Positions 47,556 through 62,300 of a stretch of 64,000 bases of DNA are shown one piece after another. A program made the translations under genes and the position numbers. Source of the DNA: Sarcocystis neurona (taxonomy: Eukaryota; Apicomplexa; Conoidasida; Eucoccidiorida; Sarcocystidae); assembly GCA_000727475.1 (NCBI GenBank), contig KL647311.1, forward strand, positions 1,154,484 through 1,218,483. The letters are read 5' to 3'. How positions within the stretch are numbered: position 1 is the stretch's first letter; the number at the start of each line of letters is the position of its first letter. The notes under the pieces were generated by a model. It was not told the origin of the DNA. It was given only the letters and a program-made list of their open reading frames with translations, and did no database searches.

Positions 47556-50197
47556 CTAGATTTTGCGCGTATCTGGGCGAGCGCGGCACTGTACCCGCTT
47601 GACACTATATAAAGTGGAAATCTAAGTCTAAATGTACGTACACACCCATGTTCAAGGGGATAGGCACGTTCAAATGAAGTCGAGAATGTAGATTCTGAAA
47701 GATACATGCCGCGTGTAAGAAGGCTCAGTTGACCCTCCCACCAGATTCAGACGGGACTGCCGGTACTGGCAAGTAGAAGTGGCTCTACAAGTGTAGGACA
47801 GGAGATCGAGCATCGAATACGTACAGAAGGCAAAGTAAACATTTGATGCAGAGTGCACGTAGGGTCGTGTACAACAGAATTTACATGCAGAGAAGTGTAA
47901 GCGTCTACACATGGGGACCTCACGTGCGTGTGAAAGACGGCAATTGTCCCATCCACGTAGATGGTGTATCGTAGAGCTCGTCGTCTGCAAATGATGTTAG
48001 AAGGTATACTGGAAATAGAATAGACGTGCACATAGTTTGAGCAAACGTTGAACCACTTGCACGGTTCTACGCGTGTGCCGAGGTCAGGTTGGTGTGAAAT
48101 GTGGCTTGTACCCCCTACATACGATTACACGTGTTCGTGCACGCGAAACTGCTTGTAACGTATCGCAGAACTTAAAACTTTCTGAATTGTCCACACTCCA
48201 TCCCATCTGCCCATGCGTAAGACTCTCCTGAGTCTTTTACTGTTGCGGCGCTTGCATGTATACGTATGACACAACGCACAGTTACCCGTATGTACACACA
48301 AACACTATTCCCTCGATACCTGAAAAGATAAGGTCTCGTACAGAACAAATGTGGTGTGTTGAGCACTTCTGCAGAACAACGCTGAATGTCGACTTCTTCA
48401 AAGTTCAGCTCAGACGGCACAATGCATCAATATCAGTGGTTTGACGACGTGTGTGGCACATCAGACAGAGAGACAGTGTAGACAAAAGGAGGCACTCTTA
48501 CGCATTTGTATGTAGGTTTCTACGTACGTATAAAGGAGGGTGTATACGTGGTCACACGGTTGTGGAAAACTATCGCCGAAAATGTAATTAAACGTGTATA
48601 TACATATATATACACACACTGTGTACAGTTCTCATATGTAAGTATTAACGTGTGCAAGTATTAATGTGTGCATAAGTCTTCGCCGGAAAAAAACCCGCGC
48701 TGGCCACTTGAAGATGAGAGAAGAACACTTCAACACAAAGAAGCTCAATATTTTCTACACACGCGTACCTCTACGAATATCAGCGTAAATACACATACGC
48801 ATACATGTTTGCAGAAGCGGAATCCATGTTTTGTGGGACGTACGAGGAACGAAAGAGCGCCTTCTTATGGCGAATTACTTATAGATCCCGGAGACAACTT
48901 CTGGCGTTACAATCGTTTGCGTGTTCGTTTGTATAATAACAGTAGATAACCAGCCTGAAATCATGATGAGAGCCGTAAACGATTTGGGGTGAACGCTGAA
49001 TTTCAAAGGGAAGCTGGAGATACTAAGATGTGATTCACGTAGAAGGTTGAGGCGCCATGAGAAAAGGGCCCTCTACGGCATTCTTAACTTGAAAATACAC
49101 GCTGGTACACAACACGTATCACTAACTTCTTGCCCACACAGCTCCTCCGACATGTATCGCTGTACTGTGAAAGAGCAAACTTCCACGTGTACATATAAAG
49201 CCGTGACATGCGCTGGCGTCCGGAGAAGAGTTTGATGCGCCTTCCTGTTTCCACGTGTGCGGAACACAAGTCCGCGCGTGCAGATATATATACACGTATG
49301 TAGACGCATGTAAATACTACAAGTATGTGCGAGTCCAAGCAGTCGTACATGAGTGTCTTGCGTTTGCGCACTTTAAGTGACTTCCACCGACTGGCCCGCA
49401 TGTTCACTCGAACGTTTTCTTCCCAAGGAATAGGCGGCCTCTCTCTCCTGCACCGCAGGGTCCTATACAGCCGGAGCATCGGGGAAAAACCATCTATTTC
49501 TACCTCCGTGTTAATCCCAGCATCTTCATGGCTGGCAGGGGGTGCAGATGTAATTTTGTGCTTTTGTGTACAAAGAGGCAAATTATTCGCACAAGGGCGG
49601 ACAGCTGAACACGTATTGATTCTTGCGCAGCTACCTTTCCACGCTCTACACAACAACACTTCAAGCCTGCTTCGACACACCGTCGCAGCCTCACGGCTCG
49701 ATCACGTTCCCACTTCTCAAATATGTCTGGCACCAGTTTTCGAACCAAGTGACACGTGTTAACAGCCTAAGGCTCATCCCATGCTGTTCCGAGAGAAAAA
49801 CTGACGAGCAAGTGCTGCACGAACAGCGAAGTGTCGTGACCTGCAGTCACAACAGCGGTGACAATTGCCTATCAATATGCTGACATGTCCTGCCGACTAC
49901 GTAAATAAATACGTAACACCTTTTATTTGCCGCAGTGCCCTTTCCCTAACATAACAGGTTCCGGATTCTTCCTCGTGCGGAGTGTACAGCACCGTGATTC
50001 ATGTGTATGCAAATCTGAAGAATTTACTTAGGACGAAATTTTCGTGTCAGTAACGCGCCCTTTTTGGCTTCTCGCAAGTTCACTCTCCACGCATGGTTGA
50101 GCAACTTCATTAGTAAGCTACACGGATTTGGAAAGGCTGCTGCGACGTTAAAGGACGACGGCAGTTCCGCCCCGAGTCCAGATGCGCTGCATAAATT

Positions 50198-50317
50198 TTA
50201 CTCTTCACAGAATGGCACGTAGACCTGCGCCTCGTTCGACAGGCGGTCGAGCACAAGCGCCAGCCTTGCAGCATCGCTTTCAGCTTCGCGCCACTCGTAT
50301 ACATTTACAGCGATTAC
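50198..50317 (-). CDS. RAP protein last exon
   Basis: Acceptor GGTCGTTTTGTAG|, phase 0, encodes VIAVNVYEWREAESDAARLA then LVLDRLSNEAQVYVPFCEE and TAA at 50198-50200. The EW dipeptide and following helix are the canonical RAP terminus. Confidence 0.8.
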   Translation of the reverse strand, partial: VIAVNVYEWREAESDAARLALVLDRLSNEAQVYVPFCEE

Positions 50318-53300
50318 CTACAAAACGACCACACAAACATTTTCCGTACCACCAAAATGATGACTAATCGTCCTTCGTACGCACGAGAGAGTCACCTATC
50401 GGACTGGAAGACTATGTGCAGAAGTACGTAGAACGTCATCTACTTCTGTGTCTATTTTTCTAGCATATTCGTTCGCAACGCAGACGTAAAGCAAGATTCT
50501 GTAGGGCTACATACAACATTGACGGCCACACTACGAGGCTTTCACCGGCCCGTGTCCCACGCTTGTTACACGTGGAGGGAGGCCGCACCTTTCCGTCACC
50601 AGCGGAGGGCTAGTAAACTACAGAGTACGTATATTTCTCTATGTGAACGGGAACGGGCACCTTTGGTGGATGAAGACATTACACAGGGCGGAGAGATACA
50701 CACACTTCCACGTACAGCGTGTGTATGCGTGTAGATGTACATACATAGGAATTGCCGACAAAGATGCACGCCCATTCCGGTGCTATCTTTGAGTAATACA
50801 CCAAGAATGCGTGCGTTGCTAGAGTTCTTACGCTTCTGCGAACATTCGGTTTTGAAAGAGGGTACTAGTTCTTTTCGAGCGCCATGCAGTACGCGCGTGG
50901 TGGTGACACACGGGCGTCTACGGAGCAAACTCCGCACACCTCTACCTAAAAAATACAAACTTATGCTGTTTTCATGCCCAGAGTCGCCGATCTCTCTCTC
51001 CATACATATGTGTATATATAAGTAGGCTAAGTAAAGTCAAAGCCAACGACCGACCTGTCACACGTAAGCCTCCACGGCGTGCATGACGGGGGGAGCAACC
51101 TACCCAGGAATGTAGCGGCCTACCGTCCACTGTTGGTTTCAGGACGGTGATAGTTAAACATGAAGGAAGGAAGGAGGAGGGAGAACTGGGAAGGAATAAT
51201 AAAGGACTGGTAATTAATGAGATCTCTGCACTGAATTCTTTACACACCGCCGGTAAATCTTGTCAGCTAGGCAGCCGGTGTGCGTGCGCGCATGGGACGC
51301 CGTGATTGTGTGTGCGCACATAGATGTACCTGCCAACCCTGATCTCTGAGCAGCCGCAGCCGCATCAGATTGACACCTGTGTTGAAGAAAGTCGTTTCCC
51401 AAGAAGGTAGCGTTCTCAATCCGTCTGCTTCTCCAAATACAACCACGCCGCACTTGCTCCCTGCGGCTGCGTCACCGCCAGCGTGTCTCCCTCCGCTGCT
51501 GCTGCGGCCACTTCCACCTACGGCGTGCAGCAGCTGCACGTGGACGCACTGCGGTGTGGCCGTGGGCAGCAGCGGAAACAGCGGGACGGTCGCAGCGCCA
51601 GCAGATAATTCTTCCCTCCCTGCTGAGGCGCTCGCTTTCCCTGCGTGAGGACGCTTTGCTGCTGCGTTTTCCACCGGAACGAATGCACGCGTGTAGATGC
51701 CATGCTTCAGCAGCAGCACTGGCACACAACAAGCGGAAAACCACCGCATGCACCGCAGCAGCACACACACGGCCGTTCACGTGAAGCAGGAAATGCGGTA
51801 AAGCTACCACAGCAGGCGGGCAGCGCAGCAGGAACCACAGACGCCAAAGGGCACCCTTGGCATTACATACAGACGGACGGAGAAGCAGCAGGAAATGACA
51901 GCAGCTTAATGAGGTGTGTTGCCTGTGCTGGCTGGTGACGAGAACGGAGAGGAGCGAATTTTTTTCTGCTGCACGAAGTGAAGACACTGGAAAAGCGACA
52001 CTCTGAAGTGTTGCTTTTGCACAGACCACGTTTTCCTGCAGGAAGTTGTTACAGAGAAATACAGCCAGGTCAATGGTGAGTCACACAGGGAGCTAGAGTG
52101 ACACCTGTGTAGCAGAGATTCGCGCTCGTTGACGAAACGGAACACACACACATAGACAGTTTTATGGAAGAATGACACCTGTCTCGGATTTAGTTGCGTG
52201 GTGCGTGCATCCCCAGAAAAGAAAATACGGCAACTTACACGAAACGCAACGACCCGAGCGAAAGCGAAACTTGTATCCCCTCCGCAGGATGTTATCGGTG
52301 CCTTCTGCAGAAGCTAGACCGCTACCTGCCTAGGCCGTCAAATCCTTCCGCGCATTTACATACATGTGCAGACCCTGACGTGCAAGTAGACACGAGTATA
52401 GTACGACGATGCCCGGCAGATGCGTGATGTCTTGACAGGTGACGATGTAGTGAAAGCTCAATAGCATGCGCCTGCACTAAGAAATGCCACAAGAACGTAC
52501 ACGTTGAATCAAACGAGAGAGCGACAGAGGAAGAGACAGGAAGAGGGAGAGAAAGACAGAAAGAAATGTATATACGTACGTCGATATATTACGTCAAATT
52601 TGATGTGGTACCAGCCCGCAGCTTACACGAATACAGACTTAGGTTACGAGAATATATAGATATATATATATACATATGCATACAACCCGAGAGCTACATG
52701 CAAATCTATATATACATATATATATATATGTATCGTTTGTGTGAATCCACGCGTCTCTGTTCATGAGTGTGGGACAGGGATATGTGTTTGCCGAAAACTA
52801 GAAAGTAAGTCTAGACTGTCGCACATGCAAAGACACCTGGGTCCCTTTGAAGTACCAAACATACGCGTACGCAACGTAGGGGTACTTCTTTCTGCGCAGA
52901 TGTGTTTACAGTAGGTACACACACGTGCGTACGTCTCAGACGCTCGTCTATACGTCTCCGTCTGTGCACAGTTGCTACGACGTCAGTTTGATACTGACAC
53001 ACGTAAAGTGATTACCATTCTTTTGCCTCTACATCAAAAAGCAACTCCCTGGCATGCGTACTTTGAAGTTGCTCGGTGACAGCGAGAACCGTGGGGTCTC
53101 GTTCAGCTGAGAAGTCAACTGCATGCGCTGCCCAGGCCTTGAGCAGCGGGAACTTCGTACAGCGGCGCAGCGTCGAAGCAGGCAGAGCAGCAAAACACGC
53201 AGCAGCTAGCTGCTGCAGCAAAAGCTCCGGGTGCTCCACCTGCTGCACCGCCAGACGATCATGCAGTCGCAAATCATCTACGGAGTGCCAGCCAACCCTC

Positions 53301-56300
53301 AGCCGCTTCGTGCTGCTTGCACCGGTGCTGCTGAGCGGGCCACTGCTGCTGCTGCTGCTGCTCCACTTGCCCGGGCTGCCGCTGCCGCTCGTCTGTGCAG
53401 TGTGCCAAGCGCTGCTGCTGCTCGTCTGTTTCACGTGCCAGGTGCTGCCGGTGCCTCCGTCATTCTCTGGACTAAAGAGAAAGGACTCAGGGCTACCTGC
53501 CGCAGCGCAGGGGACAGCCGACAAAGCTTCTCCGTCCCCTGCGGCACAAGCAGCACCTGGAGCCGCAGTCCAATCCCCCGCACAGGCAGCAGCGTCAGCG
53601 CCTGGATTGACAGCGGCAGTAGCAACCAGAGGCACACAATCTCGAACGGTTCTCCATTCAAAGAGAGAAGAAGGTCGCTCAACGCATGCAAACAGGCGGT
53701 CGAGAAATCCTGTCATTGGCGTCTGCACGTGAAGATTCTTGAAAACGAAAGCCCAGAGCACCGCCAGCATTGACATTTTCCCGAATTCTCCTCGAAAGGC
53801 GCTGCATTTCGCAAAAAGAAGCAACACAGCGACCTTCACAACGGCACCTGTAGCGCTGTCTCCCCCTAGACGCATATACATATATATGTGCCTCTCCATA
53901 CACACGTATGCGTGCGTGATGGTACGCATACACGTGTACCGTGTGCCCACCGTGGAGCGACGCACGCACGCGCGCACGCGAGTGTCGACGTAATCGTACA
54001 CGCGTACATATGCGTAAATAGATGGGTGGTTGTTCAGCAGGCGATTCACGTGGGAGGCGAAAGGGACGAAGAGCAGGCAGCATGCTTTGGGCTACAGTCA
54101 CTTCGAAGTTCTTCTCCGAGGCAGCACAGTAAGACAATGTATCGACTGTACGTACAGCTCGCAGGGCGTACGTACAGACATGCGCGCTCTCCAGGCATAC
54201 GAACACTGATTCACTCAAGAGCTTTTTCTTCAGGAAATAGCACTGCAAACAACGGAAGTGTCGCACGACACACAGCACAGCAAAGGAACCTTCCTTATTG
54301 CAGCGACAGCGAAACTCCGACGCCAATTTACGGTGTAGATACACCACAGCCGTTGCTCACGCTAAAGAGTTCAGCCCCTGTCGGGAACATATCGTGTCTG
54401 CGTGTGTGTGTGTACTTCTATGCATACTGTCAACGGTCTTGATACATACGCACAAAAACGTCTGTGTTCTTCTCCGTCCGACGGAAGATTTTAGTATTCG
54501 TCTGCACAGACACAAAGAAACGCGTCAAGCCGAGAAGAAACCAGAACAAGGGAGAAACATCGGGTGTACGTACACCGCGAAGGTGTGTCGCACATATGTT
54601 CGCCCTACTTTCTGGCGTTATACGGCGCGACGCAGACGCGCACAGCAGGCCTGCAGGGGACGTTTCACAGCTTTTCCTAGAGACAAATACGTTTCTCGAC
54701 GCCACTTTTCACTGCTTCCAGCAGCCGCACTGCTGTCGGTAGTAGGTGCTGAGCTCAGCAAACAACGATCTGTACTGCGTCGAGCCCTCCAGGGCAGTAC
54801 GTCGATAAAAACTTATAAATCTACCAACACATCCCCGCTAACGTTTAGGTGACTACGTGTACGAATACCCATATATACATAGGTTCGTACATAGACACGC
54901 ACACTCCACATCTTTGCCGATCGTTGTAGAAGCAGTCACTCTGACCAACGCAGTTCTACACCACACCACAAAAAAATGCGCATGTCTTCCCTCCACACAT
55001 ACGTACGTCTACACGTCCTCACTAACCCACGCAGTTACACGTTTGTACCCCTGCGTATATTCACCAACGAACGTGTACAGCGAAAGACAGACGGAGAGCA
55101 GAGACAGAAAAGGAGGAGACACGCACTTCATACAGACAGAGACAAACATACAGATATATATATATATATATATGCATATGTGAATGTGTAGCTCCGTAAG
55201 AACACACAGCAGGAATACGCCAGGGTGCTGAGAGTTTGAGCTGCCGGACGGCATTTCTCGAGCAGACGACGCACTTGCCAATGAGGAAAATTTTGCTGCA
55301 GTTGACATGCCAAACACTCTGCACCTCTAGCGCGTGGCGAAGATCGAGGGCGTTGACGAAGGCGAGCGGGTAGACGAGACTGAGGGCCGCATCGATGCGT
55401 TTGAACGAGCCGCTGTCTCTGTCGAGGGAGACGTCTACGCACAGCTGCGCAAAAAGGGTATTCGCATTAAAACCTCAGCAGCAGTAGTGATGCGCGACTT
55501 TATGCGGAAAAGAAGGAAACAGAGACGGAAGGACACTCTAGAGACTACAAATACGCAAAAAGGGGCTATTAAAGCAGCACTCATTGCGCGTCCTGCGGAG
55601 GCAACAAATGCGACGGACTGCACGTTATACGTCGTGCGCAGGTGGAGTGTTGGCTGATGAGGAAGATTTACAAGTGTACGCGTCTCTATTCGTGTACATT
55701 GAATGTGCATCTACCCTCTCAGGATGAAAACATAGCTGTCCTTCCTCACACATGTGTTGCACACGGCTTACCCGCGTTGACACATACACACGTGAAGATA
55801 CGTCAATATTCACATATGTGAATTCCTGTGCACATGTATTTGTCCTACAAATAGACATACAAGTCATACGTATTGTGAAGCACGTGGCTGTACATACTCA
55901 TAAACAAGTTCCTGTTGATATACCTCGATGTGGATACTACCGGGTACATACACAAAATCCAAGTAAAGCGCCGTCTGTATTTGATGTGAAGATGAAGGCG
56001 CCCCAACTGCAAGCGTGCGCTATACGGCTTCCACAAAGATATACACACATTCACATACATATATATATATATATATATATCACCGTCGTGTACGCATATA
56101 TGTGTATATGTGTATCGTCGTCCTGGACACGTATAGATAGAAAGATAGAGAGAGACGGACAGAGATATATTCGTCGTGTATGTATATATAGATATGTATA
56201 TAGAGAGGCACAGAGAGAGAAACATAGACACACAGAGATATACATATATATATACATAAATATATATATATGAAGAACTTCATCGTGTACATATATGTAT

Positions 56301-59300
56301 ATGTGTGTGTCGTGGACGTAGGATGGAAATTGAGAGAATCCGCGCAGTTTCATTTATGTGGAGGTGGTACTTTGACGTGTAGTGTGACTGATGTGGAACT
56401 CACGATTCACCTACCCCGTCTCCGGTATTACAGAGGAAATTTATCTGTCTTTTGCACTGCGTGTTAAAGAGAAAAGTAGCAAAAGTAGATGATATGACGA
56501 ATTCGAATGTGTGGGGGACTTTTCAATCTCCCAGGCTCCACAAAAGAGAAGGAAAGCGCAGACTCGCATGTACGCGTAGAGGAATGCAGGGGAGATTCAC
56601 ACATGCATACACCGAGCAGGGAGAGACGGGAAGACACAATCGCAGCAAAAACGGCAGACACAGCAGAGACAAAGATGGCAACAAAGACGTCTCAGATTCA
56701 GAGAAACACATTCTCACACACACACGTACATACATACATACATACATACATGCATACATACATACATACATACACACGTACGTAGATCCATACATACACA
56801 CACATACATACATATGTATACATGCATATGCACGCACGTATACATACATACAGACGTCCATATACATACGTATATACGCACATATGCATACATATATATG
56901 CATATGTCCATACGCATACATACAGACGTATACATACAGACGTATACATACAGACGTATACATACAGACGTATACATACAGACGTATACATACAGACGTA
57001 TACATACAGACGTATACATACAGACGTATACATACAGACGTATACATACAGACGTATACATACAGACGTATACATACAGACGTATACATACAGACGTATA
57101 CATACAGACGTATACATACAGACGTATACATACAGACGTATACATACAGACGTATACATATGGACGTTCACATACATACATACGTACATACATACATACG
57201 TACATACATACGTACATACATACATACACACACACACATAGATACATATAGTTACACATATACACATACACACACATACATCCAGACATACACATGCATA
57301 CACGTCCATACATATACATACATACATACGTATACATACATTCACACATACATACATTCACACAAACATACCTTCACACATACATACATTCACACATAAA
57401 TATCTTCACACATAAATATCTTCACACATAAATATCTTCACACATAAATATCTTCACACATAAATATCTTCACACATACATACATTCACACACGTACATA
57501 CATTCACACACGTACATACATTCACACATAAATATCTTCACACACGTACATAGCTACAGACAGACATATCACCACAAGACGAAGTGCTGGGCGTGGTGAC
57601 TTTTTTTTTCGGATCAGCAGGCGACTTCTGTTGCACTTCCTTCGCTGCGAGAGCCTCTGCTATCACTGCTCCAATGTCGAATAAAAGTCGCACTTTCATG
57701 TATTGGTTCACCAAAAGTGTAGATTGCTAGATACACTACTACTTGGTTCACTACAACGGTCGCAATATAAAAACTTCCCTCTTTTTCTGATGTGAGTGGG
57801 TGTGGAACACTTCCTCGTTTACAGCTCCTCGTGTGAATGTGTGTATCGCCTAAATATATACCTGTGACGAGTTCCACCTTCTGCACACGAGGACATAAAC
57901 GTCTTGCCCTCCCTTTTCCTCTCCGCTGAATTTCTCCTCCCTACACACTCCGCCATATGTACGGGGTGTCTCCCCCCGGGGTGGATCCTTTTCGAAACTC
58001 TCCTGCTGCATGTCCTGCAGACTCTCCCAGCAAGAGACGTCTGTGCGGTGACTTTTCTGCCGTATACTCCCAGCAGCAAACTTCTTCTGCATGTGCTGCA
58101 GATGTCTTGAAACACTCCGCACGCTTTGCTGCTGCCTACAACTTCTCCCTGTGCTGTCGGTGAGAAGCTGCCGCGTTTACTTCCCCCCTCCACACGTCTT
58201 ATTTAGTGTGTACACGTCTGTGAAGAGTTCCACTACTGCGGCCCGGGTCTCTTCTTCGTCTTCCTGCGTCCCGCCGCGCTTCTGCATCTCGCCGGGGGCT
58301 GCTGTCTGCTCTTCACTGGCGTCTACGTACGTCCACGCACACATCTGCAGGGAACGCCTGGGGACTGTGCGTGGAGATATCTTCTTCTTCACTTTGCTTA
58401 TATCCTCCACGTGGCCTTTATCTTTCTCGCACGCATGCGCAGACGCAACGGGACACTTTATCGAAGATAGTTAAAGTGGCACCTGCAAGTATCTGGCTCT
58501 ACTACATACGGACAGTTTATCCTTCTCATTCGCTGTCGCTGTTTCTTCATTATGAAGGGACAAATGCGTAGACACTTCGACACGTATATATAGATGTGTA
58601 TATGTATCTGTTTCATATATACATATGTGTACATACCTACAAATGTATGTATTGGCTTCTTGTTTCTCTCTCTTGTGTGTATACATTCATTTCCCTCTGT
58701 GTGTGTGAGTGGCTCGCTCTACTACATACAAGCAGTTTATCTCCCTCACCCTCCGTCGCTGCTTCTTCCTTATGAAAAGCCAGAGATAAAGACACATATA
58801 CCTCCGTAAACATATAAACACAAACATATATATATGTATGTAGACGTATACATGTGTATCCGTTACATAGATATATGTGTATCTACATGCAAGTGTACGT
58901 GTTTGCTTCCTTTTTATATACACAGATAGGGATGTATATGTGCGTATGTTCATTTCTCTCTTGGAGTGGACGCTGCTTCTAGAGAATCTCTTGCATAAGT
59001 GACGGAAGATACACAGAGAAATGTTCATAGAAACAGAAGAAAGGTTCTCTACAATCGTCGACGGAAAAGGGGTGTTTCTACGGAGAGTTGTCGTCTCCTG
59101 TCCTGCTCCGTAAATTCGCTCCTTCCTACGTCCACTTCCTCCGATTCTTCTTCGATAAAACACACACGTGGTGCACGTGTCTACTATTCTATCTCTGCAG
59201 CAGTTCTTCTCGTGGAACCTTGGTGCACGTCATCTTCAGCGTTGTTTGCTGTTGCCGCTGCAGCTGATCCGCGTCCGAGACCACCTACGCCAACTTGCGT

Positions 59301-62300
59301 AGAAGAAAGGGGCCAAGAAAAGAGATAAAGGAACAGAGACATACACACACATACAGGCGGGCCTGCGCAAGGGAGACGTGCCTTTTCGCTTCGCTTTCCT
59401 TCCATGCTTTCACACAGAAGTCAAGAAAGCCGTGCTGCCTGCCGCTCGACCTGTATCTGTTCACAAGCTGCAGATTCTGGTGTACATACGCGAGAGACCC
59501 ACACACAACACAAACGCATGCAGGTCCCAGAAAAAGAAGGAGAAAAAGTAAATTTCCTCTCCTTCGTCTCTCTCCGTCTCTTCCTATGTCACACTTTCTC
59601 GCTGTCTCACACTTTCTCGCTGTCTCTTGTCTTGGCCTCCTTCTTTTTCTTACGCGAGTCGTAGGTGGGTCATGGACGCGCATCAGCTGCAGCGGCAACA
59701 GCAAGCGCTGAACATGAAATGCTCCAAGTTTCTGAACTGTGTGCGTAATCTCCGTCAGACTGCTCTGCACGGCTGCTGCTCCTTCAAAAATGCTGCTGCT
59801 CTTGGTTCTCGTCTTGCTGCTGCTCTTCTTCGTGCTGTTGTCGCCGTCGCTGCTGCTGCTGCTGCTCCGGAGCCAGTGGGGTGGGTCGAGACAAGAAAGA
59901 TCGGCACCGCCCGCAGCAGCGGAGCCACCGGCAGCAGCAAGTGAGCCACCAAGAGCAGCGACGGCAGCTGAGCCGGAGGCAGCAGCAGCAGCAGACGAGC
60001 CAGCAGCAGCAGCAGCAATTAACATCTTTTCTCGGAGTGCCGCAGTGTAACGACGGGGCGTGAAGCCGGGAGCGCTGGCGAAGGCTGTCCACATCAGAAA
60101 CCATAGTGCCTCTTTCTTCGAGAAAAGAATACCTGCGCAAAAGAAGAAAAGAGGGGGAAAGGAGGACTCTGGCCGGCCGCTCTGTCATTTGGAAAGCTTG
60201 AATAAGAAGCAGCAAGACGAAGGAGAGCAAAAAGAGACGTCCAAGCCAACAGAGAGGGACAAAAAGGAAGAGCATAAGAAGAAATAGAAGAAGAGATAGA
60301 AGAAGCCCAAACCAATGCGCAGCAGCAGATTTGCAGTAGCAGGTGCGCAGCAGCAGAAGACAAGAAGACGGGACAGACAGAGACCGGTAACAAAGGTGAG
60401 GAACAGACACAGAGACACAAAAAAGAAGGACTTACGAAAGTGAGAAGGGGTCATTTATAGGAGAGGGTGGAAAGCAAGACATGCGAAGAGAAAAAGACGA
60501 GGAAATCGAGGAAAAGGAAGAGAGGGCAGCAAAAAGGAGGAAGTTACAGAGAGGGCAACGAGAGGCACGCGCGTTGTAGCCGGCGTAGAGACGGAAGGCG
60601 AACAAGGAGACGGAGACAGGGCGGCAGCAGCAGCAGAAGAGGGGAGACGAGACAAGCGAGACGAGACGAGAAGAAGAAAGGGCACCTACGAGACACAAAA
60701 GAAGGGAGGGAAACGGAGACCAGACACCTGCGATTCTCCTCCTTTCATCTCCTCTCCGCCAAGCGGCTGCCGCAGCAGAATATAACAAAATGTACGCAAG
60801 ACATATACATGTGTGTGTTAGCGCATGCAAGCATACACATCCATATAGAAGTACGCAGACAAACTCTCGGAGACGCGCAGCAGGAAAGTCAACTACTACA
60901 CACACACAGATGTGTTCGTAAAAGTGTGCGAAGGCAGATGTACAAATACACACACACACACATGTATGTCTACAGACGGAGAATTCGGAGAGGGACACAA
61001 CCATTCCTATTTTATAGTCCACATGTATATATTTATCAATTTACACATATACGTAGAGAGACACATAGAGAGAAATACACACACATACATGTTCGAATAT
61101 AGTTACACGTGTACATACATGTACACCAAAACCAGGGGCACCCACACACGCTGCTAGACATACACATACACACAAACGTGTCTATATTCACACATATATA
61201 TGTCTTTTCTGTAGATCCACGTATACGCATGCACGTCATATCTACAGATATAAAGACGTGCGTATACATACACACACACACATACATACATGTCTGCGTG
61301 TAGATATATACGTGGACAAAGACAGTAGGATATCATAACACACACTAACTTGTATCCACGCGGATGTAAATATATATATATACGTGCGTGTTTATAGGCG
61401 GCCACCATCCTACAGATATATCTATATATGTGCGTCAGTAGGTATTCACATATATATATATACGTATATTACATGTGTGATATATACGTGGACAAAGACA
61501 GTAGGATATTGTAACACACCTTTACTTGTATCCACGTGGATGTAAATATATATATACGTGTGTATTTATAGCCGGCCACCATCCTACAGGTATATCTATA
61601 TATGTGCATCAGTAGGTGTTCACATATATATAAACATACATATTACATATGTATGTTTATCCGCACACGTCCACACGTATTTGCAGGGGAAGAGTACATA
61701 CATACAAGTAAAAACATACATATATATATATATGTTGTAAGAGAGGAGAGTCTGTGAGTGAAGTGTAGACAGGTCCACACAGACTTTTACAAAGGGCTAA
61801 CGATGCGGCATTTGAAGAAGAAAGCTGCCGTACTCACACTTTTCTTCGATGCATGCGCTCCCATCAAAGGGAGATCTACACGTCTATATATATGTATGTG
61901 TGTATAGGTATGTGTGAGTGTGTGCTTGTGGAGAATTACTTATTTAAGTCTCCAGGAGCCCTCGTTCATTCGTTTTACAGAAGAATATCAAAATGAAGAA
62001 AATACGTGCACAGATACTCAAAGACACAGAAGTGAGCAGAACATACCGAGGTCCTGCGCATGCATATTATGACCCGCATACGCAGCAGACTATCACGCAT
62101 CTATCACCGAGGACTCCACCTAGGTATACACATGCAGACATACATATATATGTGTACATCTTGATCTATATATATATGTTTGTAGAGAGACAGAGAAAGA
62201 CAGCGATACAAATGTACATGTATATGTACATATAGCACATGGGTGTATACATACATATATATATATATATCTATATATGTATGTATGTATACATACAAAT

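Larger units (their letters stand above)
44967..50197. other. Mostly intergenic, weak candidate ORFs only
   Basis: TATG/TGTA-rich up to about 47 kb, then 47-50 kb is unusually free of simple repeats yet shows no spliced coding chain I can support. It holds two diverged tandem duplications (45840-46110 and 47278-47555). ORFs 48668-48949 (+) and 49325-49762 (+) are open and non-repetitive but lack recognisable content. A half-conserved inverted repeat (GGCGTCTGTACACC, 45044-45057) lies about 80 bp upstream of the oxidoreductase start. Confidence 0.5.

Noticed and set aside
49084..49762. Opposed ORFs of 198 and 145 codons in repeat-poor DNA
   Set aside because: Neither has recognisable content or a clear splice context; random open frames of this size are plausible at this composition.
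56452..57399. Several overlapping ORFs of 140-315 codons
   Set aside because: They are produced by ACAT and 14-bp tandem repeats without stops in any frame.
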